The notes beneath the pieces were generated by a model. That model searched no databases. It saw nothing but the letters and a program-made list of their open reading frames with translations, and was not told where the DNA came from. DNA of 64,000 nucleotides from Ornithinimicrobium sufpigmenti. GTDB taxonomy: Bacteria; Actinomycetota; Actinomycetes; Actinomycetales; Dermatophilaceae. Positions 24,252 through 31,929 of the stretch are shown one piece after another (the first letter of the stretch is position 1; each line of letters starts with the position of its first letter). The stretch covers positions 124,001 to 188,000 of the forward strand of contig NZ_CP036403.1 of NCBI RefSeq assembly GCF_004322775.1. The letters run 5' to 3'. A program made the position numbers and the translations under genes.

Positions 24252-25805
24252 ATGTCCATGACTGCGGCCCGCTCCCGACGCCGCGCCACCCGGCGCACCG
24301 CCCTGGCCGGCGTGCTCGCGACGGGTCTCGCAGCCACCCTGCTGGCCGGCGCCGACGGAGCACCCGCCGGGGCAGGCCCACCGACCTCCCGCCTCCCGGT
24401 CGACGTCAGCGCACCGGCCGCGTCTGCCACAGCCGTGCCCTGGACCGGCGACCTCGCCGGCCAGGCGCCCTGCCCGGAGGGGACCACCCGGTCGTCCCTG
24501 CTGCACCGGGAGAGCTTCGAGGTCATCCCGCAGCAGCAGTTCAACGACGGCTGGTACCGGATCACCGGCGTGGAGGGCAACTACGCCGCGCGCGCCCTGG
24601 TGGACTCCACCGACCCCGTCGACCACATGTTCCTGCCCTATGTCCAGGGCACCCGCAACGCTCGCACCATGCTGGCCATCGCGACCAGGAGCTCGCAGCC
24701 GGACTCCGCCTACACCCGCACCCAGGTCAACTCCGTCGACCTGCGGGTGCCCGCCACCGGCAGCTGGGCGGGCCGCGTCTTCGACGTCACCTCCGCCACG
24801 CTCGACGAGAACGGCTGGCTGGGGAGCTGGTTCGAGCACCGCACCAAGGGTGGGGCGCAGAGCACGTGGGACGTGGACAACCTGCAGATCTACACCTGCC
24901 GCACCGCGCAGGTGAGCCGGATCGCGGGCACCGACCGCTACGCCTCCGCCGCGCGGATCGCCGAGACGTACCCGAGCGGGGTCCCGGTCGCCTACCTCGC
25001 GACGGGAGCCAACTACCCGGATGCGCTCAGCGCCTCGGCGCTGGCCGGTCGCCAGGACGCGCCGGTGCTGCTCACCCGACCGGGCAGCCTGCCGTCCGCG
25101 ACCCGGACCCAGCTGGAGCGGCTGGCCCCGCAGCAGCTCGTCGTGCTGGGCGGGACAGGAGCGGTCAGCGCCGCCGTGGAGCAGGCGGCCGCTGCGTACG
25201 CGGGGAGCACCACGCGGGTCCAGGGCCAGAACCGCTACGACGTCTCCGCCGGCCTGGCCCGCAGCTACAGCCCAGGGGTCCCGATCCTCTACGTCGCCAG
25301 CGGTGCCAACTTCCCCGACGCCCTGTCCATCGGCGCCCTGGCCGGTCGGCAGAACGCCCCGCTGCTGCTCACCCGACCCGACGAGCTGCCGCCGGTGATC
25401 GAGGCGGAGGTGGCCCGGCTCAACCCCGGGCGGGTCGTCGTCATCGGCGGCCGCGGCGCCGTGCAGGACCAGGTCCTGGACGCCCTGCGTCCCCACACCT
25501 CCGGCACCGTCTCCCGGATCGCCGGGGCGGACCGCTACCAGGTCTCCGCCGCCATCGCCGACCAGTTCCCGAGCGGCCAGAACCGCGTGTACGTCGCGAC
25601 CGGCACCGCCTTCCCCGACGCCCTCGTGGGCGCCGCCCGCGCCGGCAGCCAAGGGGTGCCGGTGGTGCTCTCCCGCTCGACCTCGCTGCCGGGCGCAGCC
25701 CGGCAGGCCATCACCTCCCTCGACGCCGCCCGTGGCGTCCTGCTCGGGGGACAGGGCGCCCTCAGCCCGCTGGTCATGGACCAGGTCGGCGCGCGGGTCG
25801 GCTGA
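24252..25805 (+). CDS. Secreted protein with three CWB2 repeats
   Basis: The protein has 517 residues. An Arg-rich signal peptide ends near AGAG (residue 42). Residues 70-215 form an uncharacterised domain with paired Cys (QAPCPEG, YTCRTAQ) and a beta-rich pattern. Residues 222-517 are three CWB2 repeats (RIAGTDRYASAARIA, VQGQNRYDVSA, IAGADRYQVSAAIA) that bind wall polymers non-covalently. It starts 7 bp after the previous gene and is probably co-transcribed. The N-terminal domain likely has the specific function, which is unknown. Confidence 0.88.
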   Translation: MSMTAARSRRRATRRTALAGVLATGLAATLLAGADGAPAGAGPPTSRLPVDVSAPAASATAVPWTGDLAGQAPCPEGTTRSSLLHRESFEVIPQQQFNDGWYRITGVEGNYAARALVDSTDPVDHMFLPYVQGTRNARTMLAIATRSSQPDSAYTRTQVNSVDLRVPATGSWAGRVFDVTSATLDENGWLGSWFEHRTKGGAQSTWDVDNLQIYTCRTAQVSRIAGTDRYASAARIAETYPSGVPVAYLATGANYPDALSASALAGRQDAPVLLTRPGSLPSATRTQLERLAPQQLVVLGGTGAVSAAVEQAAAAYAGSTTRVQGQNRYDVSAGLARSYSPGVPILYVASGANFPDALSIGALAGRQNAPLLLTRPDELPPVIEAEVARLNPGRVVVIGGRGAVQDQVLDALRPHTSGTVSRIAGADRYQVSAAIADQFPSGQNRVYVATGTAFPDALVGAARAGSQGVPVVLSRSTSLPGAARQAITSLDAARGVLLGGQGALSPLVMDQVGARVG

Positions 25806-25873
25806 CGGCACCTGGGGCCCAGCCGAGCGCGCGACGCACCACCAGCACCACCCCGCAACGACGAAGGACAAGC

Positions 25874-26587
25874 ATGCAGACCACCCACCGCCTGCTCAAC
25901 GGCGAGGCCGTGCGCATCGACGTGCCCGGTGCCGTCGGCCTGCCTGGCGGCACCAGCCTCGGCGTGCTCGCGCTGGACGGCGCGGGCGAGATGCAGGTCA
26001 CGGCCGGACGGGCCGCCGACCTGTCCTTCTTCCTGCAGGTGACGGGGACCGCCCTGGACCGCGAGATCGGCCTGAGGGGTGGACGCACCCTGCAGCACGG
26101 GCGCTACTCCGGGGACCCGGCGCAAGGGATCGGCTGGTCGATGACCGTCGGCGAGCATCACCTCTTCGGCTTCACCCTGCCGACCGTGGACCTCGAGGCC
26201 CTCACCGGCTTCCTCGCCGACGTCGACGTCCAGGCCGACCCGGTCGGGCCGGTGCTCACCCCGAGCGGTCGGGTGACCTGGTCCCCCTACCGCACCTTCT
26301 CGATCGCCCAGGTCGTCGAGCTGCCGCCCTCGCCCGAGGGCGACCCGAACGAGACCCTCGGCTACCTGCTGGACAGCCGCAGGGCCCGCACCGGCGACCT
26401 CGACGGGGACCGCCCGGGGATCCAGGTCCGGGGTGGCCGGCTGAGCCGGTCCGGCGCGCAGGAGCGCCACCGCTACGGGGTCCTGGAGAGCCGCGACTTC
26501 GTGAGCTACGGACTGCCCGGCCAGGACGAGGCGGTGGACCTCGTCCTGACCTCCCTGTCCGAGGTCCTCGTGGAGCTGGCGCGATGA
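25874..26587 (+). CDS. Unrecognised protein, first gene of the Cys-rich-protein operon
   Basis: I do not recognise this 237-residue protein. It has no signal peptide or membrane helix and looks like a soluble mixed alpha/beta protein. Visible features are GAVGLPGGTSLGVLALDG near the N-terminus, GWSMTVGEHHLFGFTLP in the middle and a Leu-rich C-terminal helix ending VLTSLSEVLVELAR. A GAAGGA site precedes the ATG. Its stop overlaps the MauE-like start (ATGA), so it is translated together with the disulfide-handling proteins and is likely part of the same process, perhaps as a cytoplasmic partner. Confidence 0.7.
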   Translation: MQTTHRLLNGEAVRIDVPGAVGLPGGTSLGVLALDGAGEMQVTAGRAADLSFFLQVTGTALDREIGLRGGRTLQHGRYSGDPAQGIGWSMTVGEHHLFGFTLPTVDLEALTGFLADVDVQADPVGPVLTPSGRVTWSPYRTFSIAQVVELPPSPEGDPNETLGYLLDSRRARTGDLDGDRPGIQVRGGRLSRSGAQERHRYGVLESRDFVSYGLPGQDEAVDLVLTSLSEVLVELAR

Positions 26588-27246
26588 TCGCCGCTGCCGC
26601 AGGCGTGCCCCTCGTCGCCGCTGCCGCAGGCGTGCCCCTTGTCGCCGCTGCCGCAGCTATTGCCGTCGGCCTCGTCCTCCTCGCCGCCGCCACCGGCCAC
26701 CTCCGCGACCGCCGCGGCACGCGGGCGGCTCTGGCCGCTCACGACGTGCTGCCTGCCGGGCTGCGAGGAGTCGTCGCGGCCCTGCTCCCGCCCCTGGAGC
26801 TCGTCCTGGGCAGCGCCCTCCTCCTGGGGGTGCTCGGTCCTGACGTCCTCGGGCCAGCAGCGACCGCGGTCCTGGCCAGCGCGGCGGGGGCGACCGTCCT
26901 CCTGCTCGCCGGGTTCACCGCATACCTGGCTCTCGTCCTCCGCCGCACCCGCGGAGCGGCGGACGTGCCCTGCGGCTGCGGGCTGGGGACCACCCCCGTC
27001 TCGCACTGGGCGGTCGCCCGGGCCGGCGTGCTGCTCGCCCTGGCCCTCGCCGCCACCGTCGCCAGCCTCCTCGGCGGGGCCCCGGACTGGTCCGCGCTGC
27101 CCACCGACGAGGCGCCGGTCCTGGCGCAGGCCCTCGTCGTCCTGGCGGCCGGGCTGACTCTCGCGCTGGTGACCGCGGCGCTCCCCGCAGCCCGCGCCGT
27201 CCCCACCACGCTGACCACCCTGCGCCCCGTTGGAGGTGCCCGATGA
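26584..27246 (+). CDS. MauE/DoxX-like redox membrane protein
   Basis: The protein has 220 residues with about five membrane helices. The fourth hydrophobic region is followed by VPCGCGLGTTPVSHW with C130 and C132, the CGC-type motif of MauE-family proteins that support disulfide formation in exported partners. The first helix contains a 27-bp DNA tandem repeat encoding GVPLVAAAA. Both ends overlap the neighbouring genes by 4 bp (ATGA). It presumably passes electrons to the thioredoxin-like protein encoded next. Confidence 0.8.
   Translation: MIAAAAGVPLVAAAAGVPLVAAAAAIAVGLVLLAAATGHLRDRRGTRAALAAHDVLPAGLRGVVAALLPPLELVLGSALLLGVLGPDVLGPAATAVLASAAGATVLLLAGFTAYLALVLRRTRGAADVPCGCGLGTTPVSHWAVARAGVLLALALAATVASLLGGAPDWSALPTDEAPVLAQALVVLAAGLTLALVTAALPAARAVPTTLTTLRPVGGAR
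26590..26656 (+). repeat. 27-bp coding tandem repeat, about 2.5 copies
   Basis: A 27-bp unit starting gccgctgccgcaggcgtg occurs at 26590-26616 and, with one change, at 26617-26643, followed by a 13-bp third partial copy. It duplicates nine residues in the first membrane helix of the MauE-like protein. Confidence 0.9.
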
Positions 27247-27845
27247 CCTTCACCGCCTCGGCCCTGGTGCTGGCCTGGGTGGCCATCCTGCTGCTGGCCC
27301 TCGGCCTCGCCGGGCTGCTCCGCCAGGTCTCCCTCCTCACCCGCCAGCTGGAGACCGGCGCCCCCGGGGCCACCGGGGGCCCGGCCACGCGGGCGGTCCC
27401 CGCCGGCGCGGGGGCCAGGACCACCCGTGAGCTGATCGGCTTCACCGCCCCGGCCGACGTGGTCGACCGGCTACGTCACGACGACGCCGATCTCACCGTG
27501 GTCGCCTTCGTCGCGCCCGGGTGCAGCTCGTGCACGATCACCCTGCGGACCCTGGCCACCGACCCGCTGCTCGCCGAGGGGCGCGTGGGCCTGACCATCG
27601 TGTCGACCGGGTCCTGCGGGCCGGCGACCGCCGACGCCGACGGGGTCCAGCGGCTCTCGTGCATCTCGCAGGGACGGGACCTGCTGGACCGGCTCGCCGT
27701 CCCGGCCACCCCCTACCTGCTCGTCCTCGACCACGACGGCGTGGTGCGCGCGGCCACCCTGCCCGACGAGGACACCGACCTGGGTGCCTGGCTCCGCCAG
27801 GCCGGCACCCCCGCCCCGCTCACCGTGGAGGAGACGAGCCGATGA
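27243..27845 (+). CDS. MauD/TlpA-like membrane-anchored thioredoxin-fold protein
   Basis: The protein has 200 residues. One N-terminal helix (about 5-28) anchors it with the rest outside. The thioredoxin active site is C94-S-S-C97 in VAFVAPGCSSCTIT, and the cis-Pro loop is VPATPYLLVLD. Another Cys pair lies in GSCGPAT and RLSCISQ. MauD-type proteins form or isomerise disulfides in exported Cys-rich partners. It is coupled by ATGA overlaps to the MauE-like gene before it and the Cys-rich Tat protein after it, which points to that protein as its substrate. Confidence 0.85.
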   Translation: MTFTASALVLAWVAILLLALGLAGLLRQVSLLTRQLETGAPGATGGPATRAVPAGAGARTTRELIGFTAPADVVDRLRHDDADLTVVAFVAPGCSSCTITLRTLATDPLLAEGRVGLTIVSTGSCGPATADADGVQRLSCISQGRDLLDRLAVPATPYLLVLDHDGVVRAATLPDEDTDLGAWLRQAGTPAPLTVEETSR

Positions 27846-28348
27846 TGCGCTTCGAGGACCTGCCGGAGGCCGACACCTCCTGGCTGCGGGAGCGGATGCG
27901 CGACCGGCCCACCCGGCGCGGCTTCCTGACCCGTGTCCTGGGGGCCGGGACCCTGGTCGGGCTCGGCTCGCTGGCCTGGGTGAACCGCGGCACCGAACGG
28001 GCGGAGGCGGCCTACTTCCAGGACTGGACCAGCACCACGACCGGACCGTGCGCCACCTACGCCAGGGACCACACCGAGCAGGGCATCCAGTGCGGGCCGT
28101 CGCCGATGTGCCTGGACCGGTCCTGCTGCTGGCGCTACCGCTCCGGCGCGGGCAACCTGGTCGCCTGGCACAAGCGTGGCCCGGGCATCGGCCGGTACTA
28201 CCTGCACCGCCCGGACGACTGCTGGCAGGGGATCTACGACTCCTGGCACTGGAAGTTCAGCGACGGCAACACCTGGCGCTGCTCGGACGGCTGGACCTGC
28301 AACGCGAACGGCAGCTGCACGCCCACGATCTGCCCGTGGATCGTCTGA
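27842..28348 (+). CDS. Tat-exported Cys- and Trp-rich protein (MauA-position)
   Basis: The protein has 168 residues. A twin-arginine signal TRRGFLTRVLG (24-34) with a hydrophobic stretch ends around AEA (55-57). The mature part of about 111 residues has ten Cys (70, 84, 90, 95, 96, 127, 147, 153, 159, 164) and nine Trp, including CCW (95-97), SWHW (134-137), TWRC and CPWIV. Ten Cys could form five disulfides. In mau operons the product after MauE and MauD is MauA, a disulfide-rich Tat substrate bearing a Trp-Trp quinone. Here no MauB or MauG is present and similarity to MauA is not evident, so the function is open. Confidence 0.85.
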   Translation: MMRFEDLPEADTSWLRERMRDRPTRRGFLTRVLGAGTLVGLGSLAWVNRGTERAEAAYFQDWTSTTTGPCATYARDHTEQGIQCGPSPMCLDRSCCWRYRSGAGNLVAWHKRGPGIGRYYLHRPDDCWQGIYDSWHWKFSDGNTWRCSDGWTCNANGSCTPTICPWIV

Positions 28349-28359
28349 GCGGGAGGCCG

Positions 28360-28608
28360 ATGAGCACCACGGGCCGGCGGGAGGAGGAGGGCGACGGCCT
28401 ACCGGTCGTCCTCGACGAGGCGACCAGGATCTCCCCGGCCCGACGCTGGGCGGCCGACCCGTTGCCGCTGCTGCTGCTGGTCGGCGTCACCGGGATGGCG
28501 GTGGTGGCGCTGCCGCTGCTCGGGCTGGTGGGCGGCACGGCCGCCTGGCTGGTCCCCGCCCTCTTCGGCGTCGTCGTGGCCGGGCTGGCGCTGTCCGGCT
28601 CCACCTGA
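28360..28608 (+). CDS. Small membrane protein, possible N-terminal part of an interrupted gene
   Basis: An 82-residue product with a charged N-terminus and two hydrophobic helices. GGGAGG precedes the ATG. It ends at a TGA (28606), but the same frame remains open for another 194 codons to 29190. Residues after the stop (NSAWALV) look like the end of the helix-loop expected in a longer membrane protein. This may be a separate small protein or the first third of a single gene. Confidence 0.6.
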   Translation: MSTTGRREEEGDGLPVVLDEATRISPARRWAADPLPLLLLVGVTGMAVVALPLLGLVGGTAAWLVPALFGVVVAGLALSGST

Positions 28609-28632
28609 GGCGTCAACAGCGCGTGGGCGCTG

Positions 28633-29190
28633 GTGGCCTCGGTCCGAGGCCCTCGACTGCAGCTTCCGCTCTGGGCGGCGTTCGCGGCGGGCACGACGCT
28701 CGGCGGGCTGGGCACCGGAGTGGCCCTCGGTGTCCTGTCCGGGCTGCTCAGCCCGGTCCCGGCCCCGGTCAGGCTCGGGCTGTTCGGCGCGGTAGCCCTG
28801 GGCCTGGTGCTCCTCGACCTCCGCTCGCCCACCCTGCGGCTGCCGCAGCGCACCGAGCTCATCCCCCAGGAGGTCTTCCAGCGCGGCATGGCCCGCGGCG
28901 GCTTCCTCTTCGGGCTGGAGTACGGCTGCGGCTGGCGGACGCTGATCCCCTCGGCCGCCTCCTACGTCGCCGCCGCCTTCGTGCTGCTGCTCGTGCCTCC
29001 GCTGGGCTGGGCGGTCCTGCTCGGCACTGCGTTCGGGCTCTCGCGGTCGCTGGCCGTCCTGCAGTACGTCCTGCTCGGCGCGCCCGGCTGGCAGGCCTTC
29101 CTGGGCCGGCACTCGCGGGTCCTGGAGCGCACGGGATCGGTGCTGGCCGCGGCCCTGCTGGTCACCGCCGCCGTCCTCCACGGCGGGTGA
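28633..29190 (+). CDS. Multi-pass membrane protein, possible C-terminal part of an interrupted gene
   Basis: A 185-residue product if translation starts at the GTG at 28633. No good ribosome binding site is seen. It has about five hydrophobic helices and the loop FLFGLEYGCGWRTLIPSA. The frame is continuous with the small membrane protein upstream except for one TGA. Together they would form a 276-codon membrane protein that closes the operon of the MauE/MauD-like and Cys-rich proteins and could move electrons or metal for them. That role is inference from context only. Confidence 0.6.
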   Translation: MASVRGPRLQLPLWAAFAAGTTLGGLGTGVALGVLSGLLSPVPAPVRLGLFGAVALGLVLLDLRSPTLRLPQRTELIPQEVFQRGMARGGFLFGLEYGCGWRTLIPSAASYVAAAFVLLLVPPLGWAVLLGTAFGLSRSLAVLQYVLLGAPGWQAFLGRHSRVLERTGSVLAAALLVTAAVLHGG

Positions 29191-29201
29191 CCGGGGCCGA
29201 C

Positions 29202-29207
29202 TAGGGT
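29202..29207 (+). promoter_or_regulatory. -10 box (TAGGGT) of the App1-type gene
   Basis: TAGGGT ends 7 bp before the ATG at 29215, consistent with a leaderless transcript. It argues against the GTG at 29206 as the start. Confidence 0.5.
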
Positions 29208-29214
29208 GTCCGGT

Positions 29215-30282
29215 ATGGCGCGTCCCCACATCGCCGCCCGGATCGAGGACTCCGTCCGCCGGCGTATCGGCCACGGCCTGCGCCGGCGCGGCTGGCACGA
29301 ACGGGTGACCGGGTTCACCGGCTACGGCAGCCCGGACGAGGCCCGGGTCTTCGCCCGCATCGTCCTCTCCCGGCACGAGCCGGAGGAGGCCCGCAAGGCG
29401 ATGACCCACGCCGAGGACACCCTCCTCGACATCGCCCAGAGGGGTTACCGGTACTTCCTCACCGCACCCGCGCACGGGGTGCGCGTGACGGTCCGGCTCG
29501 GCCGGGCCCAGACCACCGTGCTGTCGGACCGGGGCGGCTACGTCGACGTCGTCGTCACCGGGCACGGGCTGGCCCCTGGCTGGCAGGAGGCCCAGCTGGC
29601 CCTCGACAACGGCGACACGCTGTCGGTCTCGGTGATGGTCGTCGACCCGCGTGCCGAGGTGGGCCTGGTCAGCGACATCGACGACACCGTCATGGTCACC
29701 CACCTGCCCCGCATCCTCATCGCCGGCTGGAACACCTTCGTGCGCTCCGAGCTGGTCCGGGAGCAGGTGCCGGGGATGAGCGCCATGTACCGCGCCCTCG
29801 CGGCGGAGCACCCGGGCATGCCGGTGTTCTACCTGTCGACCGGGGCCTGGAACACGGCCCCGGCCCTGACCCGGTTCCTGCGGCGGCACGACTACCCGGT
29901 CGGGCCCCTCCTGCTCACCGACTGGGGACCGACCAACACCGGGTGGTTCCGGTCCGGCCAGGAGCACAAGGAGCGTGAGCTGCGGCGGCTGCACGAGGAG
30001 TTCCCCGACATCCGGTGGATCCTGGTCGGGGACGACGGCCAGCACGACCCGGTCATCTACGGCGAGTTCGCCCAGGAGCACCCCGAGGCGGTCCGGGCCG
30101 TGGCGATCCGCGAGCTGACCCCGGCCGAGCAGCTGCTCTCCTCGGGTCTGCCGTTCGCCACCGACGAGCTGCTCGGCAAGCGGGTGTCCACCCCGATGTT
30201 CAAGGCGCCCAACGGCTACGGCCTGCACCAGCTGCTGCACGAGGTCGCGCACGTCGATGTCAAGGAGACCGGCGATGCCTGA
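29215..30282 (+). CDS. App1-family (DUF2183) phosphatase
   Basis: The protein has 355 residues. The HAD-type catalytic motif is SDIDDTVMVTH near residue 160, and the second-site LSTGAWNTAPAL and DDGQHDPVIYGEF are typical of the App1 catalytic domain, named after the yeast phosphatidate phosphatase. An N-terminal beta-rich domain of about 150 residues precedes it. Bacterial substrates are not established; lipid phosphate is possible. The start at 29215 is set by the upstream -10 box. The stop overlaps the next gene by 8 bp. Confidence 0.85.
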   Translation: MARPHIAARIEDSVRRRIGHGLRRRGWHERVTGFTGYGSPDEARVFARIVLSRHEPEEARKAMTHAEDTLLDIAQRGYRYFLTAPAHGVRVTVRLGRAQTTVLSDRGGYVDVVVTGHGLAPGWQEAQLALDNGDTLSVSVMVVDPRAEVGLVSDIDDTVMVTHLPRILIAGWNTFVRSELVREQVPGMSAMYRALAAEHPGMPVFYLSTGAWNTAPALTRFLRRHDYPVGPLLLTDWGPTNTGWFRSGQEHKERELRRLHEEFPDIRWILVGDDGQHDPVIYGEFAQEHPEAVRAVAIRELTPAEQLLSSGLPFATDELLGKRVSTPMFKAPNGYGLHQLLHEVAHVDVKETGDA

Positions 30283-31135
30283 GCTGCCGGAGGTGCAGGC
30301 GCTCGTCGACTTCCTCGCCGAGCGGATGATCGGACGGGTGGTCACCGACGTCGAGCTGGGCTCGATCGCGGTGCTCAAGACGTATGCGCCCCCGCCCGAC
30401 GCCCTGGTCGGCTCGCCGGTCGACGGGGTCGTACGGCACGGCAAGTTCGTCGACGTGGACGTCGACGGGACCCACCTCGTCTTCCACCTGGCGCGGGCCG
30501 GCTGGCTGCGCTGGTACGACGAGGTGCCCGCGACCCGGGTCCGCCCGGGCAAGAGCCCGATCGCGCTGCGGGTGCGGCTGGACGACGGCTCCGGCTTCGA
30601 CCTGACCGAGGCCGGGACCAAGAAGGGCCTGGCGGCGTACGTGGTGACCGACCCGACCGCGGTGGCCGGCATCGCCTCCCTCGGGCCGGACCCGCTCGCC
30701 GCGGAGTTCGACGAGGACGCCTTCGCGGCGCTGCTCGCTGGCCGGCGCACCCAGGTCAAGGGCGTGCTGCGGGACCAGTCGGTGCTCGCCGGCGTCGGTA
30801 ACGCCTACTCCGACGAGGTCCTGCACGCGGCCCGGCTGTCGCCCTTCGCGCTGGCCGCGTCCCTGACGTCCGAGCAGGTCAGCGAGCTCTACCAGGCCCT
30901 GCGGACCACCCTGGAGGCCGCCGTCCTCGCCGCCGCCGGCAAGCCTGCCGCAGAGCTCAAGGACGCCAAGCGGGCGGGGATGAACGTCCACGGCCGCACC
31001 GGCGAGCCCTGCCCCGTCTGCGGGGACACGGTGCACGAGGTCGCCTTCGCCGACTCCTCGCTGCAGTACTGCCCCACCTGCCAGACCGGCGGCAAGCCGC
31101 TCGCCGACCGCCGGACGAGCCGCTTCCTCAAGTAG
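30275..31135 (+). CDS. Fpg/Nei-family DNA glycosylase
   Basis: The protein has 286 residues and begins MPELPEV. Pro2 is the catalytic nucleophile after Met removal and Glu3 its partner, which fixes the start at 30275 even though this overlaps the upstream gene. Lys in RHGKFV, the H2TH region LAGVGNAYSDEVL and a C-terminal zinc finger (CPVC ... CPTC) complete the family. These enzymes remove oxidised bases and cut at the abasic site. AAGGAGA lies upstream. It could be Fpg or an actinobacterial Nei; the sequence alone does not decide. Confidence 0.92.
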   Translation: MPELPEVQALVDFLAERMIGRVVTDVELGSIAVLKTYAPPPDALVGSPVDGVVRHGKFVDVDVDGTHLVFHLARAGWLRWYDEVPATRVRPGKSPIALRVRLDDGSGFDLTEAGTKKGLAAYVVTDPTAVAGIASLGPDPLAAEFDEDAFAALLAGRRTQVKGVLRDQSVLAGVGNAYSDEVLHAARLSPFALAASLTSEQVSELYQALRTTLEAAVLAAAGKPAAELKDAKRAGMNVHGRTGEPCPVCGDTVHEVAFADSSLQYCPTCQTGGKPLADRRTSRFLK

Positions 31136-31145
31136 CCCACACTGC

Positions 31146-31183
31146 AGGAATCTGAGGCCTTATAAGACACAGCCTAGATTCCT
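31146..31183. repeat. AT-rich inverted repeat after the glycosylase gene
   Basis: AGGAATCTGAGGC (31146-31158) faces GCCTAGATTCCT (31172-31183) with one bulged base. The loop includes the palindrome CTTATAAG. The low GC content stands out from its surroundings. It may be a terminator for the glycosylase gene or an operator for the next gene. Confidence 0.55.
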
Positions 31184-31219
31184 CTAGATGAAGCACGAGA
31201 CGGTAGTCTCGGCCCCGCC

Positions 31220-31879
31220 ATGCCGACCTTCCGCGACGACGCCGAGCGACCCGACCCCCGGGCGGTGCTGCGCCGCATACCGCTGGGCCGGCGCGTGGTC
31301 GTGCGCTCCCTCATCGAGGACGGGGAGCGGGCGACCGACGCCCTGGGGGAGCTGGTCGGGCGGGACGAGGCCTCGGTGCGGGTCCGGACCAGGACCGGAG
31401 TGGTGCGCATCGAGCTGGCACAGGTGGTGGCCGCCAAGCCGGTCCCGGCGAGCCCGGCCGGGGTATGGCGCGTCGCGCCGTTCCTGCGCCGCGGAGGCGT
31501 CGCCGTGCTGGGGGAGGGCACCCTGCGGGCGTCCGACGGGTCCGTCCTCACCGCGACGGTGGACCTGGTCGAGACGCTGCTCCGGACGGGCAGGCCGGTG
31601 TTCGTCCTCGGGGACAGCGACAACCGCGACGACGGGGCGCCCGACGCGGACCGGCCGCAGCACCCCATATCTGTCCTGCCCCACCTGGATGCCCCCGGCG
31701 AGCTCGCGCCCGAGGTGCTGGCCCGGGCGCACCGCGAGATCGAGGAGCGCGTGGGGCGCACGGTGGGCCGGGCCCACGTCCACTACACCGACGTCCGCCC
31801 GCAGGCGGTGGACGCCGCGCGCGTCTTCGGCTGGCAGGGTCGGGTCTTCACGCTCCCGCCGGGCACGGACGAGCCGTAG
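31220..31879 (+). CDS. Hypothetical protein with N-terminal SH3-like domain
   Basis: A 219-residue soluble protein. Residues 20-75 (GRRVVVRSLIEDGERATDALGELVG, VRVRTRTGVVRIELAQVVAAKPVP) resemble the SH3-like domain found before GNAT acetyltransferase domains in actinobacteria. The remainder (VDLVETLLRTGRPVFVLGDSDNRDDG, HVHYTDVRPQAVDAARVFGW) lacks a clear acetyl-CoA motif and I do not recognise it. A small hairpin, CGAGAC-GGTA-GTCTCG, lies just before the start. Function unknown. Confidence 0.65.
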   Translation: MPTFRDDAERPDPRAVLRRIPLGRRVVVRSLIEDGERATDALGELVGRDEASVRVRTRTGVVRIELAQVVAAKPVPASPAGVWRVAPFLRRGGVAVLGEGTLRASDGSVLTATVDLVETLLRTGRPVFVLGDSDNRDDGAPDADRPQHPISVLPHLDAPGELAPEVLARAHREIEERVGRTVGRAHVHYTDVRPQAVDAARVFGWQGRVFTLPPGTDEP

Positions 31880-31893
31880 GGGACCTCAGCGCC

Positions 31894-31929
31894 CGCAGCG
31901 TCCGCAGCGTCCTCAGGGTCCTCAGGGTC
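31894..31929. repeat. Four tandem 9-bp units between convergent genes
   Basis: CGCAGCGTC twice, then CTCAGGGTC twice, fill 31894-31929 exactly. The last unit runs into the TGA of the leftward lipoprotein. No clear hairpin forms. Function unknown; a replication-slippage origin is likely. Confidence 0.85.
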
